Assembly: GCA_937926185.1 (NCBI GenBank)
Contig: CALEYM010000687.1
Span: 1-8,616 of the forward strand
Reading direction: 5' to 3'
Length of the DNA stretch: 8,616 nucleotides
From: an uncultured Bacteroidota bacterium
Lineage (GTDB): Bacteria > Bacteroidota > Bacteroidia > Chitinophagales > Saprospiraceae
In this document: positions 1-6,826 of the stretch, in pieces
Numbering within the stretch: the first letter of the stretch is position 1
Layout of the letters: the number at the start of each line of letters is the position of its first letter
Position numbers and translations under genes: made by a program
The notes under the pieces: model-generated
Told to the model about the DNA's origin: nothing
Database searches by the model: none
Seen by the model: only the letters and a program-made list of their open reading frames with translations

Positions 1-905
1 AAGGCGCATCTTCCGACCGTTCCCCTTATTGTAAACAACAGGTCTCCTTCTTTTAATTTTGACCTTTCGTAAGCACCTGCAATCTCTGGTGAGGTAAGAA
101 GCAAATTTTCTAAATCAATTTCATCTGCATTTATATCTTTAACCTTTATGACAGGGATACCATTGTCATACCCATACCCTGGCATAAGTATTCCATATAC
201 GATTGGGCTATTAGGTTCAACTAATTTCTCCAATCTTTTCACTTCCCACTCAACGGGTATTCTCCCTAACGGGCTATCCTTAAACTCATGTGTCTCCTCA
301 CTACGAATATTCCCATTCTCATCAATGCCCCGAGTGAGCAGGTCTTGCATCAGTCCGGTTTTGATGCGCTCGTATTTGGCAATGAGTTGTTCCGTTTTTT
401 CAATGGCTTGGTCTATGGTATTAAGGATAGTCGAAATTGCTGTTTGCTCTTCTAATGAATGTGGAAACCTAAACTCAAGGTTTTCGACTACGCTTTTAGA
501 AATTTCAGCAAAAGTTGTGCCTTCCCCTTTTTGTTTGAACTCGTTAATCCTAAATAGGAAATTGTAATAGTGAAAAAGTGGATTTTGATCTTTATCAAAA
601 ATGATTGACTTACATCCTTGATTAGTCGTAAAGGAGTTTTGAACTATTGCGAAGTATCCAATAGGTGCCCTGGATGACATAACCAAGTTGCTGGCTGGGA
701 TTAGATGAGCTGAACAGCTCTTTAATCCTAAATCTGAGATTTTTCTTTCCGATTCTTGAATAAACGGAGTTTTCAATTTGCTCAAGTCATTAGGAGTAAT
801 CCAAATGACATTCCCATCCCAAAATTCGCCCCTTGAAGTCGAAGGCGTTGCTCCGGAAACAACTTTTCCAAATTGTGCTATTTTTTTTCTAATCCACTCT
901 CCCAT
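1..905 (-). CDS. hsdS: Type I restriction-modification specificity subunit HsdS (3' end cut by window edge)
   Basis: This subunit selects the bipartite DNA target of a type I restriction-modification enzyme; it binds two HsdM copies for methylation and HsdR for cleavage. The frame is open from an ATG at 905 to the edge, giving about 301 residues of a family usually near 400. Residues 1-150 form the first target-recognition domain, with SGATPSTSRGEFWDG near 17, SSRAPIGYFAI near 77, NQGCKSI near 95 and GTTFAEISKSVVENL near 129. Residues 150-195 are the conserved helical spacer (EEQTAISTILNTIDQAIEKTE, then GLMQDLLTRG). The second domain starts near 208 (SPLGRIPVEWEV) and is cut inside GDLLFTIRGTVGR. 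The ATG lies two bases after the hsdM stop, so the genes are co-transcribed and probably translationally coupled. The recognition-domain DNA looks AT-richer than hsdM and the spacer, consistent with domain exchange. The family call is secure; the target sequence cannot be predicted. Confidence 0.95.
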   Translation of the reverse strand, partial: MGEWIRKKIAQFGKVVSGATPSTSRGEFWDGNVIWITPNDLSKLKTPFIQESERKISDLGLKSCSAHLIPASNLVMSSRAPIGYFAIVQNSFTTNQGCKSIIFDKDQNPLFHYYNFLFRINEFKQKGEGTTFAEISKSVVENLEFRFPHSLEEQTAISTILNTIDQAIEKTEQLIAKYERIKTGLMQDLLTRGIDENGNIRSEETHEFKDSPLGRIPVEWEVKRLEKLVEPNSPIVYGILMPGYGYDNGIPVIKVKDINADEIDLENLLLTSPEIAGAYERSKLKEGDLLFTIRGTVGRCA

Positions 906-907
906 AC

Positions 908-3580
908 CTATTGATAATTTAATGTAGTCAAAAATTCATTCAGTTTATTCAACACATCCTTGCGCCCCTTTTCCAATTCATTCCTGCTCACCGCATACTT
1001 ATCCCACAATTTTTCCACTAAGCCCATCAATTCACGTTTTTCACGGTTCAGGTAACGTTCCAATTGCTCCTGAATAAGGTGATGGTGTTTTTGCAGGATG
1101 AGGTTACGCGCTTCGGTTTCCGTTATTGGCTCCCCAATGGCCGCTACTAAGTGCTCCACTATATCCTTTTTGGCGCTGAGCTCGTCGATGCGCTTCTGGA
1201 CTTTGGTTTTCTCCGCTTCCTTGTCCGCCGCTGCTTTTTCTGCTTCGCGCAAAATGATGAGGTCGTTCAGGTGCGCGATAAAACCGTCGCGCCCGTACTT
1301 TTTGGCGTCCACCAAATCCTCAAAACGCGCCTCTTTTTCCTTGTGGGTTTTTCTGAGCTCTTTCAATTTATCTTCCATCTCCGTCATGCGTTCGCTATGA
1401 TTGAACAGGTCAAGTACTTCGGCCCTGTTTTTTTCCGGCAGTTTAGCCAACAGGGGTTTGAGACTCGCAGCAGTCAGTTTCTTCTTTTTCTCGATCTCTA
1501 CAAAATTGCCAATCAAGTCTTTCACGGCATTGACCAGCGTATCGACGACATATTTGACGGTGAGTTTTTTTTCGTTGCCTTCATCGTCGGTTTCCGGTTC
1601 CACTTCCGACTCCTCTACTGCTTCCTGCAAGGCGTTTTCCAGGTCGGCAATCTGGGTTTCCAGTTTGTCGAGTTCATCGGTTTCCTTTTGGAAAAACGCC
1701 TTTTTGATATAGTCATCCGGAATCAGATTCACACTCCAACCATACGATGAAATCGTTTTCAGATCGTAGTGTATGGACTGCCACCAATTGACGAAAATAC
1801 CGGCCACCTGGAATTCGTCGAAGAGTTGCAGCGGAAGCAATCTCGTTTGAAAACTGGCTAAGAGTTCTGCCCTGATTTTTGGCAGGTTATTGTCGGATTC
1901 CAGGCGGATAAAATCGCTTTGGGCCTCCTGCCACCACTGGTTGGTTTCGTTGCGGAAACACTCCAAGGTGGCCGCAACCCCGGTATGAGATTCGATACGT
2001 TCTTTGATGGCTGATTTTTCGGGAAGGTCTTCTTTGAAATCAAAATACTTATCGTCCCTGCCTTGAAAAAACACGCCGGACTGCATACCGAACTTTTGAT
2101 AAAATGGCTCTTGTGCCTTGACTTCACTTTTGGGTACGCCTCCAAGCAAATGCGCTCTTACATCTTCCGGCTCCGGGTCGGGTGTATTGTCCACATAGTG
2201 GCGAATGTTCAGGTTGAAATCATTGGTTTCGATTTCGGCCAGATCGACCAAACGGGAATATTTCGGTATTTCGAGTTTTTGGGTAAATGCGTTGTCGATC
2301 TTTTCGATGTCCTCTGGGCGCAGGAAGTTTTGCGCTTTTCCTTCCCCGTATTCCGCATCGGCATTGACGAACTGGATTTTGTTACGCAATGCGTCTGGCT
2401 TGTTTTTGTTGATGACGATTACACAAGCCGGAATGCCGGTGCCATAAAACAGCGACGGCGGTAAAGCAATAACGGCTTCGATCAGGTTGTCTTTTATTAT
2501 TCCTTCGCGGATTATTTTCTCCGCGCCCCCGCGAAACAGTACGCCGTGCGGGATAATGCAGGCCATTTTGCCGTTCTCTTTCAGGCAGGCAATCATGTGC
2601 TGCACGAACATCAGGTCGCCTTTCTTTCCGGTTTCCGGCGCATACCCGTAGCGGAAACGAGCCGGGAACTGGATATTCTCTCTGGTATAGTTTTGTGAAA
2701 ATGGCGGATTAGCCAGGATGCGGTCGAACTTTTTGAGCGATCCGCCTTCGGTATGTTGCGGTTCTTCGATAGTGTCGCCCAATTGAATATCAGAATCCAG
2801 GACGTTGTGCAGGATCATGTTCATCTTGCAGATCGACCATACCGTTCCATTGTTGTCCTGTCCGGCCAGGGTGAGGTCACGGGCATTTTGCCCCTGCTCC
2901 TCTACGAACTGTGCGGATTGAATGAGCATACCACCGGAACCGGCAGTCGGGTCGTAAATACTCATACCGGCTTCGGGCTTGACCAATTGTACCAACAAGC
3001 GCACGACTTGCGCCGGTGTGTAAAATTCCCCGCCTTTCTTTCCGGCGCTGTCGGCAAAATATTTAATCAGGTATTCGTAAGCGGCCCCCAACAAATCGGG
3101 GAACTCGAAATTGTCGTTGGTAAGTTTGATCTTATCGAAGTGGTCGATCAGGTCTTTGGCCTTGGAATCCGGAATAACCCTTTTCCCGTTTTTGTCTTTG
3201 TTGAAATTGATGTCTTTCAACACTCCCCTTAACGAGTCGTTTTGTTCTTCGAGTGCGGCTAACGCCTGGTTCAGCAATTCACCGGCGTTGTGATGGAAGT
3301 ACCTGATCTTTTCCCACCTTGCACCTTCCGGCACAAAGAAGGTTTCTCCGTAAGAAGTTGGCGACTCCATCACGGCGCTGATATGTTCACCTTGTAAATG
3401 GCTGTATTCTTTGCGCAAGGATTTTCTCCGGGTGTCGAATTGGTCGCTCATCCTTTTGAGAAACAACATCCCGAAAATGTATTCTTTGAATTCGGAAGCG
3501 TCCATGCTTCCTCTCAGGATGTCGGCGGCCTTGAGCAGGAAGCTTTCGAGTTGGGAAAGGGTGATTTTGGTGGACTGCAT
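908..3580 (-). CDS. hsdM: Type I restriction-modification DNA methyltransferase subunit HsdM, long form
   Basis: This is the adenine-N6 methyltransferase subunit of a type I system; with HsdS it methylates the host target. Residues 5-150 match the HsdM N-terminal helical domain (AADILRGSMDASEFKEYIFGMLFLKRMSD). The catalytic N6_Mtase core follows: EFYTP at 185-189, the SAM-binding motif DPTAGSGG at 210-217 and the catalytic NPPF at 291-294. All key residues are present. At 890 residues it is much longer than the roughly 500-550 of EcoKI-like HsdM. The extra 430 or so residues, from about 460, are charged and largely helical, with coiled-coil-like stretches near 635-660, 730-760 and 775-810. 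ATG at 3580 is chosen because the conserved N-terminus begins there; no Shine-Dalgarno is visible. A TAACTTTA on the minus strand (3615-3608) is one base from the Bacteroidota -7 consensus TAnnTTTG, but I see no matching -33 element. hsdR is not in the window. Confidence 0.96.
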   Translation of the reverse strand: MQSTKITLSQLESFLLKAADILRGSMDASEFKEYIFGMLFLKRMSDQFDTRRKSLRKEYSHLQGEHISAVMESPTSYGETFFVPEGARWEKIRYFHHNAGELLNQALAALEEQNDSLRGVLKDINFNKDKNGKRVIPDSKAKDLIDHFDKIKLTNDNFEFPDLLGAAYEYLIKYFADSAGKKGGEFYTPAQVVRLLVQLVKPEAGMSIYDPTAGSGGMLIQSAQFVEEQGQNARDLTLAGQDNNGTVWSICKMNMILHNVLDSDIQLGDTIEEPQHTEGGSLKKFDRILANPPFSQNYTRENIQFPARFRYGYAPETGKKGDLMFVQHMIACLKENGKMACIIPHGVLFRGGAEKIIREGIIKDNLIEAVIALPPSLFYGTGIPACVIVINKNKPDALRNKIQFVNADAEYGEGKAQNFLRPEDIEKIDNAFTQKLEIPKYSRLVDLAEIETNDFNLNIRHYVDNTPDPEPEDVRAHLLGGVPKSEVKAQEPFYQKFGMQSGVFFQGRDDKYFDFKEDLPEKSAIKERIESHTGVAATLECFRNETNQWWQEAQSDFIRLESDNNLPKIRAELLASFQTRLLPLQLFDEFQVAGIFVNWWQSIHYDLKTISSYGWSVNLIPDDYIKKAFFQKETDELDKLETQIADLENALQEAVEESEVEPETDDEGNEKKLTVKYVVDTLVNAVKDLIGNFVEIEKKKKLTAASLKPLLAKLPEKNRAEVLDLFNHSERMTEMEDKLKELRKTHKEKEARFEDLVDAKKYGRDGFIAHLNDLIILREAEKAAADKEAEKTKVQKRIDELSAKKDIVEHLVAAIGEPITETEARNLILQKHHHLIQEQLERYLNREKRELMGLVEKLWDKYAVSRNELEKGRKDVLNKLNEFLTTLNYQ

Positions 3581-3643
3581 GTAAGAAAATGGAGATTAAA
3601 GGATGCGTAAAGTTAGGATGTTTCCTTTTTTGCCGGTCGCTAT

Positions 3644-3985
3644 TTATACAGTGAAAACAAAGTTGACAAATGGGGGCTTTTGATAAGCCTCCTGCGCGCC
3701 GGCTGCGCCCAGTTTGAGCGCCGAGGGGTAGCGGCCGAATTCGGCTTCGCGGGCCTGGATGGTTTTGTCGAAGCGGAAGGTATGGCCGTTGCTGCTCCAG
3801 TCGTACAGGTTTTTGGCTTTTTCCCAGGCGGGGGTCTTGCCCGAACCCGGGCCGGCAATAATGAGCAGCGGGCCGTGGACGTGGAGGATGGCCGTCTGGC
3901 GCTGGAATTGGCCCTGTGGGACCGGTTGTATTCGTGTGGCTGTTGCGGGCATGGCTTGGAGCGGTTGGCGTGTGTGGTTTGGCAC
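3644..3985 (-). pseudogene. UvrD/PcrA-type helicase N-terminal stub fused to unrelated sequence
   Basis: The frame encodes up to 113 residues from a GTG at 3985, or 102 from the ATG at 3952. The segment FQRQTAILHVHGPLLIIAGPGSGKT (about residues 27-51) reads like the start of a superfamily 1 UvrD/PcrA/Rep helicase: a Q-motif-like FQRQTA followed by Walker A AGPGSGKT. A real helicase continues with about 600 further residues. Here homology stops right after GKT, and the remaining 62 residues (PAWEKAKNLYDWSS onward) are not helicase-like and I do not recognise them. The DNA from about 3690 to 3990 is clearly more GC-rich than hsdM or hsdS. The best reading is a deletion or recombination scar joining a helicase 5' end to another gene's remnant, between the replication module and the restriction genes. 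A small standalone P-loop protein is possible but unlikely. Confidence 0.55.
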
Positions 3986-4016
3986 GCCTAATTTAGTGGG
4001 TTTTGCAAAAATTGAG

Positions 4017-4889
4017 TCAGCCGTTTTGCCCCACCTCCTGCGCCAAATAAAACAAACTCCCTAACCCAAACCGGTTCCCCCGCATACGCAAACAAGCAGA
4101 ATATTGCCTGTCGGTTTCGGCATGGTGATATTTCGGGTAAAACCGGCTCAACCGATGAAAGTACGCCCTGCCGGATTCCCCAAATTCGGCGGCTAAGGAG
4201 CAGCCGATAGCAAACCAATTTTGGTAGCTGGCTGTGATGTCAAGTTGCCGGGCTTCGAGTTGCCGGATCAGCTGTTCTATGCGGTCGGGTGTATCTTTTG
4301 GTGCAGGGTAATGCGCGTATGCAGGAACAGGTGCGGGGGAAAATCGTTTCCGGTATGGTACGGCCTCCGGGTTGAACCAGGCATTAGGGTCCCAAGAGTA
4401 GAAGCGGAAACTGGCTACATTGGCCGGTGCGGGATCAAGCCGGATGCCCAAGTGACAGAAATCAAGCGTCAGCGCTGCAAAGTGTTCTTTGTGCTGTGCA
4501 GGCTCGCTGATTGGAATCAGAAACCAAAGTCCCATACCCGAGGCCGACAAGCCGCAATAGGCGATATTGCGGATTTTGGCGACCTGTTCTTTGAGCAACT
4601 CCGGATTGTACGGATTATCCTTAAAATCGATATCGCCGGCCAGCAAACCGGAATGCTGAACGAGGCCCGACTCGGCGCGTTTGGAAAAAATACCGCTTGG
4701 TGTGATGCCTGGCAGTAACGATTTCTTGAGCCGGTCGCGTTCTGCTTTGTCCGCAGTGCTCCGGATGCGCAAGATGGCGTCCCGGTGTTTGCCGGAGCGC
4801 AGATACCGGAGCAAGTTAAGGGTAGCCGGATGCTGCGTATCGGTACAACTACGGAAGTAGCTAACGTTTACGTCGAGTACGTTGGACAT
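4017..4889 (-). CDS. VirE_N/BT4734-like primase-type protein of a mobile element
   Basis: This 290-residue protein resembles the BT4734/VirE N-terminal proteins of Bacteroidota mobile elements, which are thought to act in element replication or priming. Residues 59-92 hold the family signature LPGITPSGIF, then HSGLLAGDIDFKDN, whose D86 and D88 resemble the paired acidic residues of primase-polymerase palm domains. Residues 111-127 (YCGLSASGMGLWFLIPI) are the small-residue-rich strand-turn, and 150-173 (RLDP...FRFYSWDPNAWFN) the usual third block. Residues 219-287 (YQNWFAIGCSLAAEFGESG, ending GLGSLFYLAQE) fit a PriCT_2-like primase C-terminal helical domain. Catalysis is inferred, not shown. 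It follows the DUF3987 gene by 139 bp on the same strand. The ATG at 4889 is directly preceded by, and partly within, a palindromic repeat, so its expression may be controlled there. Many relatives have this domain fused to a helicase domain; here it stands alone. Confidence 0.8.
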   Translation of the reverse strand: MSNVLDVNVSYFRSCTDTQHPATLNLLRYLRSGKHRDAILRIRSTADKAERDRLKKSLLPGITPSGIFSKRAESGLVQHSGLLAGDIDFKDNPYNPELLKEQVAKIRNIAYCGLSASGMGLWFLIPISEPAQHKEHFAALTLDFCHLGIRLDPAPANVASFRFYSWDPNAWFNPEAVPYRKRFSPAPVPAYAHYPAPKDTPDRIEQLIRQLEARQLDITASYQNWFAIGCSLAAEFGESGRAYFHRLSRFYPKYHHAETDRQYSACLRMRGNRFGLGSLFYLAQEVGQNG

Positions 4890-4909
4890 GCGTTCAAATT
4901 TTTGAACGG
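4888..4909. promoter_or_regulatory. Palindrome at the start codon of the primase-type gene (operator or iteron, copy 1)
   Basis: GTTCAAATTTTTGAAC at 4892-4907 is a perfect 7-bp inverted repeat around a 2-base centre. With its flanks (ATGC on the left, GG on the right) it matches copy 2 at 4977-4998, the two 22-base units differing only in the central TT/AA. On the minus strand it ends within the ATG of the primase-type gene at 4889, so a bound protein or the RNA hairpin could block translation or transcription of that gene. Confidence 0.65.
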
Positions 4910-4970
4910 GTTATAAATGTTATTTCGACTATAAGTCCTTGCATATCAGCATGATGACTGGATTTCAGAT

Positions 4971-5020
4971 CGTTCAATGCGTTCAAAAATTTGAACGGCT
5001 TACCGAAATTGAACGGGTTG
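4971..5020. promoter_or_regulatory. Palindrome plus flanking half sites (operator or iteron, copy 2)
   Basis: The full palindrome GTTCAAAAATTTGAAC is at 4981-4996. Extra half sites flank it: CGTTCAAT at 4971-4978 and its reverse complement ATTGAACG at 5009-5016. TTGAACGGGTT at 5010-5020 also repeats at 4902-4912 beside copy 1. The cluster starts eight bases past the DUF3987 stop. There is no T-run, so a terminator is unlikely; a binding site of an element-encoded regulator or replication protein fits better. Confidence 0.6.
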
Positions 5021-5028
5021 CGTCGGTG

Positions 5029-6405
5029 TCAGTGATGCAACCAATAGTAAATCTTGCTTTTTTTACCCCGGTCGCCCAAAATAAGTTCTGCTATTGCGGC
5101 ATAGGATTTTCCGCTGGCATGCAGGGTTTTTGCATGAAAAACCTGTTGGGCTTTGTCACGGAGCTTTTGTTCCGCATCGGCTACTTGTTGGGGCACTATG
5201 GGCACAGGGAGTTTATAGAATGTGCGCAAGGCATGCCTTTTGAACACCGCAATTAAATCCAACGCATTTTCGAAATCCGTATCCTGGCAGTACAAATGCG
5301 TGGAGAAATCGCCCTGCGGAAACCGGCGTAATGCGGAGAGCAACATTGCAAGCCGGAAACAGCACAAACCCATCCGGTTCACCGAACCGTCCAGGTTGTC
5401 AGAAACATGCTCGCGTATTTCATTTTTAAGTTCGCTGAAAAATTTCAGAAAATGCTGTTGCTGATCGGGCGTGAGTGAAAATTCTATGGGCGTTTTATCG
5501 CGCCGGATCAATTGCTGGTACACATGTAACATCTGCTCCCCGGCCTGTCCGACGCGATTAGGGAATTCGCCAGCATCGGGCTTAAACACATTCCGGAATT
5601 CCGGATTCGGCGTAAGCCAAAAATGTAAAATGCGGGAAAAAAGCCCGTTTTCAATGGTGGGGATCAGTTTTAGGTATTGGTCGAACGTTGAACTTAACAC
5701 GATGGACAGCTTGGGCGCAACAATTTCCCGGAGTTCGTCATCCATCCGGCGACCCATGCTAATGCGTTCGTGGTGAAAGGCTCGAAGCAGAATATCTGCA
5801 AAGTTTCCCTGCTCCATTTTGATGGCTTGTGCCAGGGTTTCACCTTCCGTTTCAAAAATCAATCCGCGGCCCTGGTTAGTGTCGAGCGTTTGAATGATGC
5901 CCGATTTACTGTTATTAGCGGGAATAACCAGCAGCTTGCGGCCCGGGCGATCCGGCGCCTCCTGTAGTAAGCCATCTTGAAAGTTTTTTAGTTCGGATTT
6001 GTAGCGGGCAACTTCGCGGCGGTAAAGTTCCTGGCGGTAATCATGCACCGGAGCAATGAGATCGAAAGCAAATTTCAGACTGCCCTTGCCGGTACCGAAA
6101 GGCGCCAGGATGTAGCAGTACAGGTTCGATTCGACTATGCTGCCATCGTATTTGCCGGTCAAATTAGGCAAAATACTGGACAAGACGCCTAAGGCCCCAA
6201 CGAGAAAAACTTCCCGTTCATTGACGTCTTTGAGGGCATTACAGGGGTATTGCAGAATTTCAGGAAGCCGTTCAAAGATTACCGGTTCAAATCCAACCTT
6301 GGACGGCGCGTCAATCTGGTTGAGGTCGGTATCCGGATTGATGTGAATCGGGAAAGATGTATCGGAACATTCCGCATTAGCGGGTACTGGATTTGAGGAA
6401 TTCAT
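5029..6405 (-). CDS. DUF3987 P-loop protein (primase/helicase-like, mobile-element replication)
   Basis: A 458-residue protein of the DUF3987 type, common in Bacteroidota integrative elements and phages and usually beside a primase-like gene. Residues 38-70 (VGFEPVIFERLPEILQYPC) are the family's N-terminal lead-in. YILAPFGTGKGSL at 98-110 is a Walker A-like loop with K107. GLIFETEGETL at 181-191 sits where a Walker B-like acidic segment is expected. NGLFSRILHFW at 253-263 contains the conserved FSR, possibly an arginine finger. The last 30 residues (SGKSYAAIAELILGDRGKKSKIYYWL) look like a short resolvase-type helix-turn-helix, so the protein may bind DNA at its C-terminus. The ATG at 6405 overlaps the stop of the upstream HTH gene in an ATGA, implying translational coupling. 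ATPase and helicase activity are inferred from the motifs and neighbours. Family assignment is good, the exact reaction unknown. Confidence 0.82.
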   Translation of the reverse strand: MNSSNPVPANAECSDTSFPIHINPDTDLNQIDAPSKVGFEPVIFERLPEILQYPCNALKDVNEREVFLVGALGVLSSILPNLTGKYDGSIVESNLYCYILAPFGTGKGSLKFAFDLIAPVHDYRQELYRREVARYKSELKNFQDGLLQEAPDRPGRKLLVIPANNSKSGIIQTLDTNQGRGLIFETEGETLAQAIKMEQGNFADILLRAFHHERISMGRRMDDELREIVAPKLSIVLSSTFDQYLKLIPTIENGLFSRILHFWLTPNPEFRNVFKPDAGEFPNRVGQAGEQMLHVYQQLIRRDKTPIEFSLTPDQQQHFLKFFSELKNEIREHVSDNLDGSVNRMGLCCFRLAMLLSALRRFPQGDFSTHLYCQDTDFENALDLIAVFKRHALRTFYKLPVPIVPQQVADAEQKLRDKAQQVFHAKTLHASGKSYAAIAELILGDRGKKSKIYYWLHH

Positions 6406-6734
6406 ACGTTGCGTTTTTTGGAGGTGAACGATGCGGCTTCCTGTTCAATTTCCGATACCGTTTTCCGCCGGCCAGATTGCAGCCAGGCTTCCAGTTCGGC
6501 TCTCCGGAAATACAGTTTTTTACCTTTTTTCAGAAATGGAATCTTTCGCGCCGAGGTGTAGCCGTAGAGGGTAGCTTCGGCGATTTTCAGAAATACCGCC
6601 GCTTCGGAAAGGTTGAGCAGGGCATCTGGTTGTGTTTGGGCGGGCGCTTGTTCACCCAGGGCTTCCCGGATACTGGCTTTGATCAAATCCTGAAGTTCGG
6701 GAAGGGTAATCGGTGAAAGAAATAACTTATCCAT
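6402..6734 (-). CDS. HTH_17/excisionase-like DNA-binding protein
   Basis: A 110-residue protein with a MerR/excisionase-type helix-turn-helix of the HTH_17 class at about residues 39-89. LLNLSEAAVFLKI is helix one and the turn, ATLYGYTSARKIPFLKKGKK is the recognition helix and wing, and LYFRRAELEAWLQSGRR closes the domain. Such proteins accompany DUF3987 and primase genes in Bacteroidota mobile elements and act as excisionase-like factors or as regulators of the replication genes. The N-terminal 38 residues (ITLPELQDLIKASIREAL) form a helix seen in many of these proteins and may mediate dimerisation. It is the first gene of the minus-strand module and overlaps the DUF3987 gene by four bases. 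Its leader contains a 6-bp inverted repeat, and AATATTTG at 6779-6772 is one base from the Bacteroidota -7 consensus. Role as excisionase versus repressor cannot be decided, since no integrase is visible. Confidence 0.85.
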   Translation of the reverse strand: MDKLFLSPITLPELQDLIKASIREALGEQAPAQTQPDALLNLSEAAVFLKIAEATLYGYTSARKIPFLKKGKKLYFRRAELEAWLQSGRRKTVSEIEQEAASFTSKKRNV

Positions 6735-6743
6735 GATTTACAA

Positions 6744-6768
6744 GTCGCTGGTTTTTTGATGAAGCGAC
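6744..6768. promoter_or_regulatory. Inverted repeat in the leader of the HTH gene
   Basis: GTCGCT at 6744-6749 and AGCGAC at 6763-6768 are perfect reverse complements separated by 13 bases that include a T6 run. The structure lies 10 bases upstream of the HTH gene's ATG and could be an autoregulatory operator or a leader hairpin. Six-base arms are short, so chance is not excluded. Confidence 0.35.
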
Positions 6769-6795
6769 CTGCAAATATTTTTGCGATTTTTGGCG

Positions 6796-6821
6796 TAGGG
6801 GGTCCCCTATAGGGGCCCCTA
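6796..6821. terminator. GC-rich hairpin after the unknown gene, with a T-run on the + side
   Basis: TAGGGG at 6796-6801 pairs with CCCCTA at 6816-6821, and inside it CCCC pairs with GGGG around a TATA loop (6804-6815), leaving a small GT bulge. On the + strand it is followed by TCTTTTTATTTTTTTT, a canonical intrinsic terminator form, although no + strand gene ends here. On the minus strand it sits six bases after the TAA of the 6827-7825 gene, preceded by an A-rich run but not followed by T's. It may end that gene's transcript weakly and shield the module from antisense transcription. Confidence 0.55.
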
Positions 6822-6826
6822 TCTTT

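Noticed and set aside
148..567. Plus-strand open frame of 139 residues
   Set aside because: It lies antisense to hsdS, is Ser/Leu-rich with no domain signature, and is a shadow of the HsdS frame.
1151..1750. Plus-strand open frame of 199 residues, rich in Phe and Leu
   Set aside because: It is antisense to the charged coiled-coil part of hsdM; Lys/Glu codons read backwards give Phe/Leu. No independent support.
3644..3985. A complete small ATPase based on Walker A
   Set aside because: No Walker B or other helicase motifs follow, and homology stops abruptly after GKT.
4221..4718. Plus-strand open frame of 165 residues
   Set aside because: It is antisense to the VirE_N/BT4734-like gene, which has clear family motifs; the plus frame has none.
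4971..5020. Palindrome cluster as a rho-independent terminator for the DUF3987 gene
   Set aside because: The stems are AT-rich and short and no T-run follows on the minus strand. Repetition of the same unit 89 bp away at a start codon fits a protein-binding site better.
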